Assembly (NCBI RefSeq): GCF_004364245.1
Contig: NZ_SOAV01000001.1
Span: forward strand, 248,001 to 312,000
Length of the DNA: 64,000 bases
Source: Streptomyces sp. BK208
GTDB lineage: Bacteria; Actinomycetota; Actinomycetes; Streptomycetales; Streptomycetaceae
Direction of reading: 5' to 3'
Shown: piece after piece, positions 35,807 to 43,433 of the stretch
How positions within the stretch are numbered: the stretch's first letter is position 1
Layout: each line of letters opens with the position of its first letter
The notes under the pieces: generated by a model
What the model saw: the letters and a program-made list of their open reading frames with translations, nothing else
Told to the model about the DNA's origin: nothing
The model's database searches: none
Translations under genes and position numbers: made by a program

Positions 35807-37089
35807 GACGCGTCGGCGAAGGCGAGTGCCACGTTGTGCCCGCCGAAGCCCATGCTCGTGGAGACGGCGGCGAGGGGCCCGGCGGGCAGGGCCACGGGAG
35901 TGCGTCCGACGACGTTCAGACGGATCTCGGGATCCACGCGTTCGAGCGTGCACGCGGGCGGTGCCGTCCGGTGCCGCAGGGCGAGGACGGTGAGGACGGC
36001 CTCGATGGCGCCGGCGGCACCGAGCGTGTGCCCGAAGGCGGCCTTGGTGGCGCTGACCGCCACGTCGTCCACTCCGGCGGCGAAGACGCTGTGCAGCGCC
36101 TGCGCCTCGCCGAGGTCGCCCAGCGGTGTCGAGGTGGCGTGCGCGTTGACGTGCCGGATCTGCCGCGGGAGGAGTCCCGCGTCGTGCAGCGCCGAGCCGA
36201 CGACGTCCGCGCAGCCGATGCCGCCGGGTGCGGGCCGGGCCACGTGGTGGCTGTCGTTGGTGATGCCCGCGCCGGTCAGCCGGCCGTGGACGCGGGCGCC
36301 GCGGGCGGCTGCGTGCCGGGCGCTCTCCACGACGAGCATGCCGGCGCCCTCCCCCATCACGAAGCCGTCCCGGTCGGCGTCGAAGGGCCTGGAGGCGCCC
36401 TTCGGGTCGTCGTGGCGCCGGGAGAGGGCCCGCAGCCGCGCGAAGCCGGCCATGACCAGCGGATGCAGTGCGGCCTCGGCACCGCCCGCGACCACGATGT
36501 CGGCGCGGCCGTCCCGGATCATGCCGAGGGCCTGGGCGAGCGCCTCGGCTCCGGCGGCACAGGCACTGACCGGGGCGTGCACCCCGGCCTTGGCACCCAC
36601 CATGAGTCCCACTTCGGCGGCCGGGTGGTTGGGCAGCATGATCGGGATGGTGCGCGGGCTGACCCGCCCCGGGCCCCGGCTCTCCAGCAGGCGGTTCTGC
36701 TCCAGGACGCTCGTCAGCCCGCCCAGCCCCACCCCGACGACGACGGCGACCCGGGAGCCGTCCGCGGAGAGCGACGCGGGGTCGGGGTACCCCGCGTCGC
36801 GGACCGCCTCCCGGGCGGCGACGAGGGCGAACTGCGCGGCCCGGTCGCAGTGCGCCGCCTTGGCGGACGGCAGGACCGTCCCGGGGTCGACCGCGGCCGG
36901 GGCCGCGAGATACACCTGCGCGGGCCCCTCCGGCTCCGCGACGTCGAGTCGCTCGACACCGCACACGCCGCCCAGCAGGGCCTGCCAGGTGGTGGGCACG
37001 TCGCCGCCCAGCGCGGTGGTCAGTCCCAGCCCCGTGACGACGGCGGACCGGTCCTCGGGCGCGGGGTCGGCCGCGTGCCGTGGGCTCAC
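35803..37089 (-). CDS. Beta-ketoacyl-ACP synthase II-like (KAS II/FabF type)
   Basis: 428 residues from GTG 37087-37089, which overlaps the ACP stop (GTGA). The full catalytic set is present: Cys177 in VSACAAGAEAL, His317 in VNAHATSTPLGD and His354 in KAAFGHTLGAAG, with the C-terminal GFGGHN loop. It condenses acyl chains with malonyl-ACP by decarboxylation. The intact Cys excludes a chain-length-factor role. Single KS plus AT plus ACP with no reductases suggests a dedicated short or polyketide-like product, or reliance on the central fatty-acid synthase. Confidence 0.92.
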   Translation of the reverse strand: MSPRHAADPAPEDRSAVVTGLGLTTALGGDVPTTWQALLGGVCGVERLDVAEPEGPAQVYLAAPAAVDPGTVLPSAKAAHCDRAAQFALVAAREAVRDAGYPDPASLSADGSRVAVVVGVGLGGLTSVLEQNRLLESRGPGRVSPRTIPIMLPNHPAAEVGLMVGAKAGVHAPVSACAAGAEALAQALGMIRDGRADIVVAGGAEAALHPLVMAGFARLRALSRRHDDPKGASRPFDADRDGFVMGEGAGMLVVESARHAAARGARVHGRLTGAGITNDSHHVARPAPGGIGCADVVGSALHDAGLLPRQIRHVNAHATSTPLGDLGEAQALHSVFAAGVDDVAVSATKAAFGHTLGAAGAIEAVLTVLALRHRTAPPACTLERVDPEIRLNVVGRTPVALPAGPLAAVSTSMGFGGHNVALAFADAS

Positions 37090-37364
37090 GCGGTGCCGCC
37101 CGCGGGGGCGGCGACGGCTTCGGCGAGGTGGGCGGCGATCTGCCGCACCGTCGTGAGCTGTTCCGCCTGCTCCTCGGGGACCTCGATCTGCCAGCGGTCC
37201 TCGATCGCGGCGACCAGTTCCAGCCTGGCCAGCGAGTCGACGCCCAGGTCGTCCTGCAGGGAGGCGTCGGGATCGACCTCCTCCACGGTCAGGTCCTCGA
37301 CCGTGGCGGCCAGCAGGTCCCGCAGTTCGTCGAGCAGCTGTCGTTCGTCGGCGTTGGACGGCAT
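37086..37364 (-). CDS. Acyl carrier protein
   Basis: 92 residues, acidic, four-helix ACP. The phosphopantetheine attachment site is Ser44 in the LGVDSLARLELV motif. A 12-residue acidic N-terminal extension and an Ala-rich C-terminal tail (EAVAAPAGGTA) make it longer than housekeeping AcpP (about 80). First gene of the ACP-KS-AT operon, followed by coupled KS. GAGGAAG upstream is the ribosome site. It carries the growing acyl chain as a thioester. Confidence 0.93.
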   Translation of the reverse strand: MPSNADERQLLDELRDLLAATVEDLTVEEVDPDASLQDDLGVDSLARLELVAAIEDRWQIEVPEEQAEQLTTVRQIAAHLAEAVAAPAGGTA

Positions 37365-37541
37365 GTCCGCTTCCTCCTCGGTCCGTGCACGGCGCGCCCG
37401 GGGCGGTGGGCGGGAGGACCCGGCCCCGGGGCGCGCCGTCGGTGTCCGGCGACCTGCCGGTTGCACGCCGACAGGCTGTCCGGCCGTCCGGCACGGCAAT
37501 CGCCGTGCTCGGGGGGGACGGCGGAGCATCGGGTGCACGGG

Positions 37542-37563
37542 ACGGGCTCTCGCGAGCACCCGT
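37542..37563. promoter_or_regulatory. 22-bp dyad upstream of the ACP-KS-AT operon
   Basis: ACGGG-N2-CTCGCGAG-N2-CCCGT: 18 of 22 positions are symmetric, with a perfect 8-bp palindrome at the centre. It lies 178 bases upstream of the ACP start and 300 bases from the CAP gene. Size and symmetry suit a dimeric repressor. Confidence 0.5.
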
Positions 37564-37703
37564 GTCCTTCCTTCACGTTGAAGCGCCCCGGGGCGGACCG
37601 AGGGTGGCGGGCGCCGAGTGCGTAAGGGGGGCGGGTGGGGTGTGTGCCCGGGGAAGGGCGGGGGCCGGTGCGGTGGTGCCGCGCTTCCTCAACGGACTTT
37701 GGC

Positions 37704-37725
37704 GGCTCTTTTAAGGCTTTCTGAA
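37704..37725 (+). promoter_or_regulatory. 11-bp direct repeats typical of OmpR/PhoB-family sites
   Basis: GGCTCTTTTAA (37704-37714) and GGCTTTCTGAA (37715-37725) are adjacent with an 11-base period, inside a locally AT-rich patch about 40 bases upstream of a TAGGCT -10-like box. OmpR-family regulators bind such head-to-tail sites, and one is encoded at 40070-40759. Confidence 0.5.
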
Positions 37726-37789
37726 GATGACCTTCGAACGGCCGTTTCCCTCCCGGTCGGGTCCTAGGCTCTCGAACACCCCCCACGGT

Positions 37790-37817
37790 CCCGGTGGACG
37801 CGGTCGCGTCCACCGGG
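37790..37817 (+). other. Stem-loop in the CAP gene leader
   Basis: CCCGGTGGACGCG (37790-37802) and CGCGTCCACCGGG (37805-37817) are exact complements separated by GT, giving a stem of about 12 bp. It lies 45 bases before the ATG, within the expected 5' leader. Confidence 0.55.
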
Positions 37818-37862
37818 TGCGGGGGCTCCGTCAGCCGACCGACAAGCCGAGGTGTCCTGCGC

Positions 37863-38729
37863 ATGGGTTCCCGCCGAGCCGCCCGCCCGTCCCGCTCCCA
37901 CGCCCGCCCCCGCGGCGGACTCAGGCACCGCGGTACCGCGCTGGCACTCGGCGCCGTCACCTTGACCGCGGGGGTCGGGATCACGCTGGCCGTCACCGAC
38001 GGCGACGACGGCGGCGCCTCGGACCGGGTCACCGCGAACGCCGCGGACCGGGCGCCGAACGCCGAGGACGCGGCGGGCGGCGCGGCACCGCTCGCGTCGG
38101 CGTCGGCGAGCCCGAGCGTCACGGCGAGCGGTTCTCCGAGCAGGAGCGCCGCGCCGGAGAAGAAGCCGAAGCGGACGGCGAGCCCGTCGACCAGTGCCCC
38201 CAAGGCGTCCGCGCCGACTTCCGAGGCCCCCGTCAGGGCCACCACGAAGAGCGGCGGCGACGGATCGGGCGGCGCGGGTTCCGGCGGGGGCAGCGGGTCG
38301 GGGCAGGGCAGCGGGCCGGGTGCCGGCTCGGGTTCCGGTACGACGGGCGGGGCCGAGGCCCAGGTTCTCGCGCTGGTGAACGAGGAGCGGGCCGCGGCGG
38401 GCTGTTCGCCGGTCACCGCGAACGACCGGCTGACCCGCGCGGCCGACGACTACAGCGACGTCATGGCGAGCAGCGGGGTGATGTCCCACACGGGTCCGGA
38501 CGGCTCCACCATGACGAGCCGGGTGGAGGCGGCCGGCTACCGGTGGTCGACGCTGGGGGAGAACATAGCCCGGGGCCAGGCGGACGCCGCCTCGGTGATG
38601 GACTCCTGGATGAACAGCCCCGGCCACCGGGCCAACATACTCAACTGCTCCTTCAAGGAGCTGGGCGTCGGCGTGCACTTCGGCGACGGCGGCCCCTGGT
38701 GGACCCAGGACTTCGGCACCGGCCGCTGA
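37863..38729 (+). CDS. Secreted or anchored CAP-domain (SCP-like) protein
   Basis: 288 residues from ATG 37863. An Arg-rich N-terminus precedes one hydrophobic segment (about 26-46, TALALGAVTLTAGVGITLAV) acting as signal or anchor. A long Ser/Ala/Lys then Gly/Ser-rich linker (about 50-160) spans the wall. The C-terminal CAP domain (about 165-288) shows LVNEERAAAGCSPVTAND, SHTGPDGSTMTSRVEAAGY and the SPGHRANILN signature. Function of bacterial CAP proteins is mostly unknown. Convergent with the sensor kinase gene, 18 bases apart; probable target of that two-component system. Confidence 0.88.
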   Translation: MGSRRAARPSRSHARPRGGLRHRGTALALGAVTLTAGVGITLAVTDGDDGGASDRVTANAADRAPNAEDAAGGAAPLASASASPSVTASGSPSRSAAPEKKPKRTASPSTSAPKASAPTSEAPVRATTKSGGDGSGGAGSGGGSGSGQGSGPGAGSGSGTTGGAEAQVLALVNEERAAAGCSPVTANDRLTRAADDYSDVMASSGVMSHTGPDGSTMTSRVEAAGYRWSTLGENIARGQADAASVMDSWMNSPGHRANILNCSFKELGVGVHFGDGGPWWTQDFGTGR

Positions 38730-38747
38730 GACCGGCCGCCGCCCTCG

Positions 38748-40073
38748 TCACCGTTCGCCGCCGGCCCCACGCCCCTGCGCCAACGCGAACGAGACCCTCA
38801 CCCGCGCGCCCCCGAGCGGCGCACGGGTGATCGTCAGTTCCCCGTCCGCCGTACGGGCCGCCCGCGCCACGATGTCCAGGCCGAGACCGGTGGAACCACC
38901 GACGCTGACGCCCCGGGTCAGGGCCGCCTCGGGATCCGCCACGCCCGGCCCGGCGTCGTCGACCGTGAGGTACACGTGCCGCTCCCGCCGTTCCACGCGC
39001 ACGAGGAAGCGGGTGCCCTGCGGGGTGTGCCGGAAGACGTTGCCGATCAGCGCGTCGACGACGGCGGCGAGGTCGTCCTCGGGGAAGGCGACGGGGGCCG
39101 GGCGCGGGGTGAGGGAGCGCTCGAAGGGGCGCTCCTGCTGGGCGGCGAGGACCGACCAGAAGTCCAGCCGCATGGCGACCACCTCGGCGACGTCGCACGG
39201 CTTCCCCGTGTCCGCCGCGCCGCCGGCGAGCTGCGCCGACGCGAGGGGTGTGCGCGCCGCCGCGATGATCGAGTCCAGCTCGCGCTCCAGCTGCCCGGCG
39301 GCCCGGGTGACCCGCTGCGCGCCGGGTGTGGCGCCCATGCGGTCGGCTTCCAGGTAGAGCGCGGTCAGCGGGGTGCGCAGCCGGTGCGAGAGGTCCGCGA
39401 CCAGCTCGCGTTCGACGGCGAGCAGGTCGACGACCCGGTCGGCCATGGTGTTGAACGCCACTCCGGCCTCCTGGAGCTCGGGCGGACCGTCCGGTCGCAC
39501 CCGTACGCCGAGGTCCCCGGAGCCGAGCGCGAGCGAGGCGCGCTTGAGGCCCCGGGAGGAGCGGACCACCCGGGCACCGAGCCGGTCGGCGACCAGCACC
39601 GAGCCGCCCACCAGGCCGAGGGCCAGCAGAGCCATCACGCCCCACGAGGCCGTCACGCCCCGGGTGAGGTCCGCGGCGGGCACGTAGGCCTCGACGACGG
39701 CGACCCGGTCGCCCCGCAGGACGACGGGCTGGAGGTACGCCCACCCGTCCGAGGTGTCGACGGCGAGCGTCTCGCGCCCCCGTACGGCCCGGTCGAGCGC
39801 CTCCCGGGAGGCGTGCGGAGTCCCGATGAAGCCGCCGTCGGGCAGTCGTACGACGAGCTGGTCGGCGGAGCCGAGTTCGGCGACGGCCTGCTGGACGTCG
39901 GCTCGACGGGTGGTGAGGGCGAGCACCGGTGAGAGGGCGGCGGCACGCTGCTCGGCGGCGGTGGTGACCCGGTCGCGGGCCTGTTCGCGCACGAGGAGGG
40001 CGAGCGGGATGAGGAAGGAGAGCGCCACCATGGAGGTGACGGCCAGGGCGATCCCGGCGAGGGCACGTCTCAT
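38748..40073 (-). CDS. Two-component sensor histidine kinase
   Basis: 441 residues; ATG overlaps the regulator stop (ATGA), so the pair is coupled. Membrane segment at about 7-28, an extracytoplasmic sensor of roughly 110 residues (30-140), second membrane segment about 143-163, HAMP (about 164-215), HisKA with phospho-accepting His230 in DLSHRLRTPLTAL, then HATPase with an N-box variant DALIGNVFRHTP, DAGPGV G1 and STGLGLDIV G2. It should autophosphorylate and pass phosphate to the adjacent response regulator. Signal unknown; the neighbouring CAP and Pro-rich secreted proteins suggest envelope status. Confidence 0.94.
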   Translation of the reverse strand: MRRALAGIALAVTSMVALSFLIPLALLVREQARDRVTTAAEQRAAALSPVLALTTRRADVQQAVAELGSADQLVVRLPDGGFIGTPHASREALDRAVRGRETLAVDTSDGWAYLQPVVLRGDRVAVVEAYVPAADLTRGVTASWGVMALLALGLVGGSVLVADRLGARVVRSSRGLKRASLALGSGDLGVRVRPDGPPELQEAGVAFNTMADRVVDLLAVERELVADLSHRLRTPLTALYLEADRMGATPGAQRVTRAAGQLERELDSIIAAARTPLASAQLAGGAADTGKPCDVAEVVAMRLDFWSVLAAQQERPFERSLTPRPAPVAFPEDDLAAVVDALIGNVFRHTPQGTRFLVRVERRERHVYLTVDDAGPGVADPEAALTRGVSVGGSTGLGLDIVARAARTADGELTITRAPLGGARVRVSFALAQGRGAGGER

Positions 40074-40759
40074 GGCGCGCTGACCAGCTTGATGCCGATG
40101 CCCCGCACGGTGTGGAGGAAGCGGGGTTTGCGCGCCTTCTCGCCCATTTTGCGGCGGAGGGCGGAGAGGTGGACGTCCACGGTCTGGTCCTCCACGTACG
40201 GCTGCTGCCACACCTCGGCGAGGATGCGCTGTCGCGAGATGACCTGGTCGGCGTTGGCGGCCAGATAGGCGAGCAGGTCGAACTCGCGCCGGGTGAGGGG
40301 GAGTTCGCGGTCGCCGAGGTGGGCGGTGCGCGCGGTGGGGTCGATGCGCAGGTCGGCGACCCGGAGGACGGGCTGCCGCGCGGCCCGCGGGCCGGCGGGC
40401 GCGGAGCGGCGCAGTACGGCGGCGAGCCGGGCGGCGAGCTGGCCGCCGGAGAAGGGCTTGACCATGTAGTCGTCGGCCCCGGCGTTGAGCAGCCTGATGA
40501 TCTCGCTCTCCTCGTCCCGGGCGGTGGCGACCAGCACCGGGACGCGCGATATGCCCCGGATCATCCGGAGCACGTCGAGTCCGTCGAGGTCGGGCAGCCC
40601 GAGGTCGAGCACGACGATGTCCGGGGGGCTCTGGGTGATCTCGCGCAGCGCCTCGAAACCCTGGTGTGCGGTCTTCACCGCGTAGCCGTGCCCGGTGAGG
40701 ACCTCGATCAGCGCGGCCCGGATCACAGGGTCGTCCTCGACGACAAGTACGGAGGCCAT
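40070..40759 (-). CDS. OmpR/PhoB-family response regulator
   Basis: 229 residues. Receiver domain 1-115 has acidic pocket ED (8-9), phospho-acceptor Asp52 in VVLDLGLPD and Lys101 in MVKPF. The C-terminal winged helix (about 130-228) carries the OmpR pattern LTRREFDLLAYLAANADQVISRQRIL and VDVHLSALRRKMG. First gene of the pair with the histidine kinase. Only 36 bases separate it from a divergent secreted-protein gene, so a shared control region is likely. Confidence 0.96.
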   Translation of the reverse strand: MASVLVVEDDPVIRAALIEVLTGHGYAVKTAHQGFEALREITQSPPDIVVLDLGLPDLDGLDVLRMIRGISRVPVLVATARDEESEIIRLLNAGADDYMVKPFSGGQLAARLAAVLRRSAPAGPRAARQPVLRVADLRIDPTARTAHLGDRELPLTRREFDLLAYLAANADQVISRQRILAEVWQQPYVEDQTVDVHLSALRRKMGEKARKPRFLHTVRGIGIKLVSAP

Positions 40760-40795
40760 GGGCAGGCACGTTAGCCGGTCCGTCACTATGGTGTC

Positions 40796-41368
40796 GTGTC
40801 CCGCCTCCTGCGCTACCTGATCATCTGGCTGTCCTGCACGGCGGCCAGTGTCACGGCTGTCATCATCACGATCCACTTCGTGGTGGGGTCGACCCGGCCG
40901 ACCGCGCCGGTCGCGCAGACGGCGCCCAAGGAGCTTCCGACATCTGCGCGCCCCACCGTTTCGAAGAGTGCGAAGCCCTCCCCGAGCCCGTCGCCGACCA
41001 GCCGGAGGCCCAGTCCGACACCGTCCCGCACTTCCGAGAAGCCGCCCGAGCCGTCTGCGACCCCCACGCCGACGCCCGGCCCCCGCACCACTCCCCCACG
41101 GCCGACGGCCGGTGGCGGCGACCCGGGGTGCGAGGGCGGGGCCGGGGTGTACACGGTGCCGTCCGAGGGCGGCAAGGCGACCGTGCGGTTCGGCGGCAGC
41201 GGGGTGTGCCTGGTCTCCGCGGTGCCGAACCAGGGCTTCACGGTGAGCACGCGGCAGAGCGCGCCGCAGACGCTGGCGGTGACGTTCACGGCGAGCCGCC
41301 ACCGCTCGGAGATCACCGCGACGACGCAGCCGCAGAGCCGGGCCGATGTCCGCGAGGTGTCGTGGTGA
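40796..41368 (+). CDS. Hypothetical secreted or membrane-anchored protein with Pro/Ser/Thr linker
   Basis: 190 residues from GTG 40796. An N-terminal hydrophobic segment (about 5-31, YLIIWLSCTAASVTAVIITI) is followed by a Ser/Pro/Thr/Lys linker (about 40-108) and a compact beta-rich C-terminal domain (about 112-190) with two cysteines (GCEGGAGVYTVPSEGGKATVRFGGSGVCLVSAV) likely to form a disulphide. The start directly follows ACTATGGT, so the mRNA may be leaderless. Divergent from the response regulator by 36 bases, hence a candidate member of its regulon. No family recognised. Confidence 0.8.
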   Translation: MSRLLRYLIIWLSCTAASVTAVIITIHFVVGSTRPTAPVAQTAPKELPTSARPTVSKSAKPSPSPSPTSRRPSPTPSRTSEKPPEPSATPTPTPGPRTTPPRPTAGGGDPGCEGGAGVYTVPSEGGKATVRFGGSGVCLVSAVPNQGFTVSTRQSAPQTLAVTFTASRHRSEITATTQPQSRADVREVSW

Positions 41369-41472
41369 CGTCCCACCACGCTCGCCTCTTCGGCCGCCGC
41401 CTCCTTCGGCCGCCGTCACCCTCGGCCCGCCGGGGCGGTGCCTGACCGCCGCCGGCCGGCCGGGGGGCGCGG

Positions 41473-43167
41473 TCAGGTGGTGGCGCAGGCCGCTCCGTCG
41501 AGGCTGAAGGCGGCAGGCACGGTGTTGACGGCACCCTTCTGGCCCGTGAAGCCGAGGGTGACCGTGCCGCCGGCCGGGATGGTGGCGGTGTAGGAGGCCG
41601 GGGCGACGCTCACCGCACCGGCGTTCTGGGTGGCGGTGCCTCCCCACATGTTGGTGACCCTCTGGCCGTCGGCGAAGGCGAAGGCCAGCCTCCACGGGCC
41701 GACGGCGGCGGTGCCGGTGTTGCGGACGGTGATCTCGCCCTGGAAGCCGCCGGGCCACTCGCCCACGATGCGGTACTTGACGGAGCAGGCGCCGGCCGGG
41801 GTGCCACCGCCCTGGTCGGTGGTGATCTCGACGGTGGCGGAGCGGGCGGACCGGTTGCCCGCCGCGTCACGGGCGTAGACGGCGAAGGTGTACCGGGTCG
41901 CGGCGGTGAGGCCGGTCACGGTGGCACTGGTGGTCGTCGAGGAGGCGGCCTTGGTCTCCGTGGTGCCGGCCACCCGGACCACGTCGTACCCGGTGACCGC
42001 GGTGTCGTCGGTGGCGGCGGCCCAGCCGAGCGTGACGGAGGTGTCCGTGACCGACGTGGCCCTGGGCGTGCCGGGGGCCGTCGGGGCCTGGGTGTCGTCG
42101 CCCGGGGTGCCGCCGCCGTAGACCGTGGCCTCTTCGGCGGTCCGGGCGATGCCGTCGGCGCCGTGGAAGATGCGCTCGCCCCAGTCGCTGAGCCTGCTCG
42201 GGTCGAAGTCGATCGCCAGGTCGAGGACCGGGTCGGTGTTGCCGCTCCACGACCAGGCCAGGTAGCCGAGGCGGAGCCGCTCGGCGGTGGCCATCATGGT
42301 GTCCTCGTCCGGATCGCCGTACTGGTCGGCGGGGCCGCCGAACTCGCCGATCAGGATGGGCAGTTCCGCGTCGACGAACGCCTCCAGGTAGTCGGTGATC
42401 TCCTGGGCGGTGTCGAAGACGCTGTACATGTGGATGGAGAAGATCAGGTTGCCGGTGGGGTCGGCGTCGTACACGGACTGCGCGTTGGCGCGCATCACGC
42501 CCTGCCAGTCCTGGCCCCAGTTGGGCGCGTCCACCATGATCGTGTGCTGGAGTCCGGCGGCGCGCAGCTTCTTGACGGCCGCGACGGTGGGCTCGGTCCA
42601 GCCGGCGGGGTCGGTGTTGCCCCAGGGCTCGTTGCCGATGTTGACGATGACGTAGTCCTCCTGGCCGGCCAGCACGTCCTTGAGGCCGATCCAGTAGTCG
42701 GCGGCGTGGTCGAGGGTGCCGGCCGCGGCGTCCTCGCCGTATCCCGTGGTGTCGTGGACCTCCAGCACGCAGATCAGCCGGTTGGCCTTGCACTGCCCGA
42801 TCACGGCGGCGACGTCCGCGGGGCCGTTCTCGCTCCAGCGGTAGCCGTCCGACAGGACGACCCGGACGCTGTTGGCGCCCAGCGCCTTGATGTCCGCCAG
42901 CGACTGCGTCTCGCCGGGGTACCAGGAGTGGGCGTGGTTGACCCCGCGCATCACGAAGTCGTTGCCGTTGCCCTCCAGCAGCCTGCCCTCGCTGATGTGC
43001 AGGCCGGCCGCCTGCGCGCCGGCCGCCCGGGCCGGGGCCGCCTGGGCCGCGGCCGCCCCCGGGAGGAGCGCACCGGCGACGACCAGCCCGATCAGCGCGG
43101 CCAGGCCGGTCAGCAGGCGGGCGGAGAGTGTCTTCGGTGCTGGTGTATCGCGTCTTGCTGTGCGCAC
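41473..43167 (-). CDS. Secreted GH5 endoglycanase with FN3 and CBM2 (mannanase/cellulase type)
   Basis: 564 residues from GTG 43165-43167 (GGAG upstream). Signal peptide to about residue 52. GH5 barrel (about 54-350) with opening LHISEGRLLEGNGNDFVMRG, acid/base Glu180 in VNIGNEPWGN and nucleophile Glu275 in ILIGEFGGPA; the MRGVNHAHSWYP segment is typical of bacterial beta-mannanases (GH5_8). FN3 linker domain about 370-455 (APTAPGTPRATSVTDTSVTL), then CBM2 about 465-564 (CSVKYRIVGEWPGGFQGEI ... TNMWGG). Secreted to degrade plant mannan or cellulose. A perfect CebR box lies 52 bases upstream, predicting induction by cellobiose-type sugars. Confidence 0.9.
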   Translation of the reverse strand: MRTARRDTPAPKTLSARLLTGLAALIGLVVAGALLPGAAAAQAAPARAAGAQAAGLHISEGRLLEGNGNDFVMRGVNHAHSWYPGETQSLADIKALGANSVRVVLSDGYRWSENGPADVAAVIGQCKANRLICVLEVHDTTGYGEDAAAGTLDHAADYWIGLKDVLAGQEDYVIVNIGNEPWGNTDPAGWTEPTVAAVKKLRAAGLQHTIMVDAPNWGQDWQGVMRANAQSVYDADPTGNLIFSIHMYSVFDTAQEITDYLEAFVDAELPILIGEFGGPADQYGDPDEDTMMATAERLRLGYLAWSWSGNTDPVLDLAIDFDPSRLSDWGERIFHGADGIARTAEEATVYGGGTPGDDTQAPTAPGTPRATSVTDTSVTLGWAAATDDTAVTGYDVVRVAGTTETKAASSTTTSATVTGLTAATRYTFAVYARDAAGNRSARSATVEITTDQGGGTPAGACSVKYRIVGEWPGGFQGEITVRNTGTAAVGPWRLAFAFADGQRVTNMWGGTATQNAGAVSVAPASYTATIPAGGTVTLGFTGQKGAVNTVPAAFSLDGAACATT

Positions 43168-43218
43168 GGCGACTCCAGGACGGGTAGTGCGGACACGGGC
43201 GACGACGGGGAGCGACTC

Positions 43219-43234
43219 GTGGGAGCGCTCCCAC
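43219..43234. promoter_or_regulatory. CebR operator upstream of the GH5 gene
   Basis: GTGGGAGCGCTCCCAC, a 16-bp perfect palindrome containing the CebR consensus TGGGAGCGCTCCCA. It lies 35 bases after a minus-strand TTGACG -35-like box (43274-43269), i.e. around the transcription start, where repressor binding would block the promoter. CebR represses cellulolytic genes and releases DNA with cellobiose or cellotriose. Confidence 0.9.
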
Positions 43235-43433
43235 ATGAGACCCCATGAAACTCATTGCGCCGCGTACACGTCAAGACGGTGGACAGAAAACGCTTGCCGA
43301 CGTGTGCCGCGGGGGCCACCCCCTTCGCTGTCGCTGCCCTTTCGCTGTCGCTGCCCCTTCCTGTTCCCCGGCCCGCCCAGGGCACCGGCCGGCCCCTGCC
43401 GCGGGCCGGCCGGCGGGGCCGCGGTCGGGATGC

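Larger units (their letters stand above)
37365..37862. other. 498-base divergent control region between ACP operon and CAP gene
   Basis: No gene seen. It holds, left to right, a small stem-loop GCACGGC-AATC-GCCGTGC (37491-37508), a 22-bp dyad (37542-37563), an AT-rich patch with 11-bp direct repeats (37704-37725), a TAGGCT -10-like box (37765-37770) and a stem-loop (37790-37817). Confidence 0.6.

Noticed and set aside
37365..37862. A small gene in the ACP-CAP gap.
   Set aside because: Open frames there have no ribosome site and their composition matches the noncoding background; only regulatory structures are visible.
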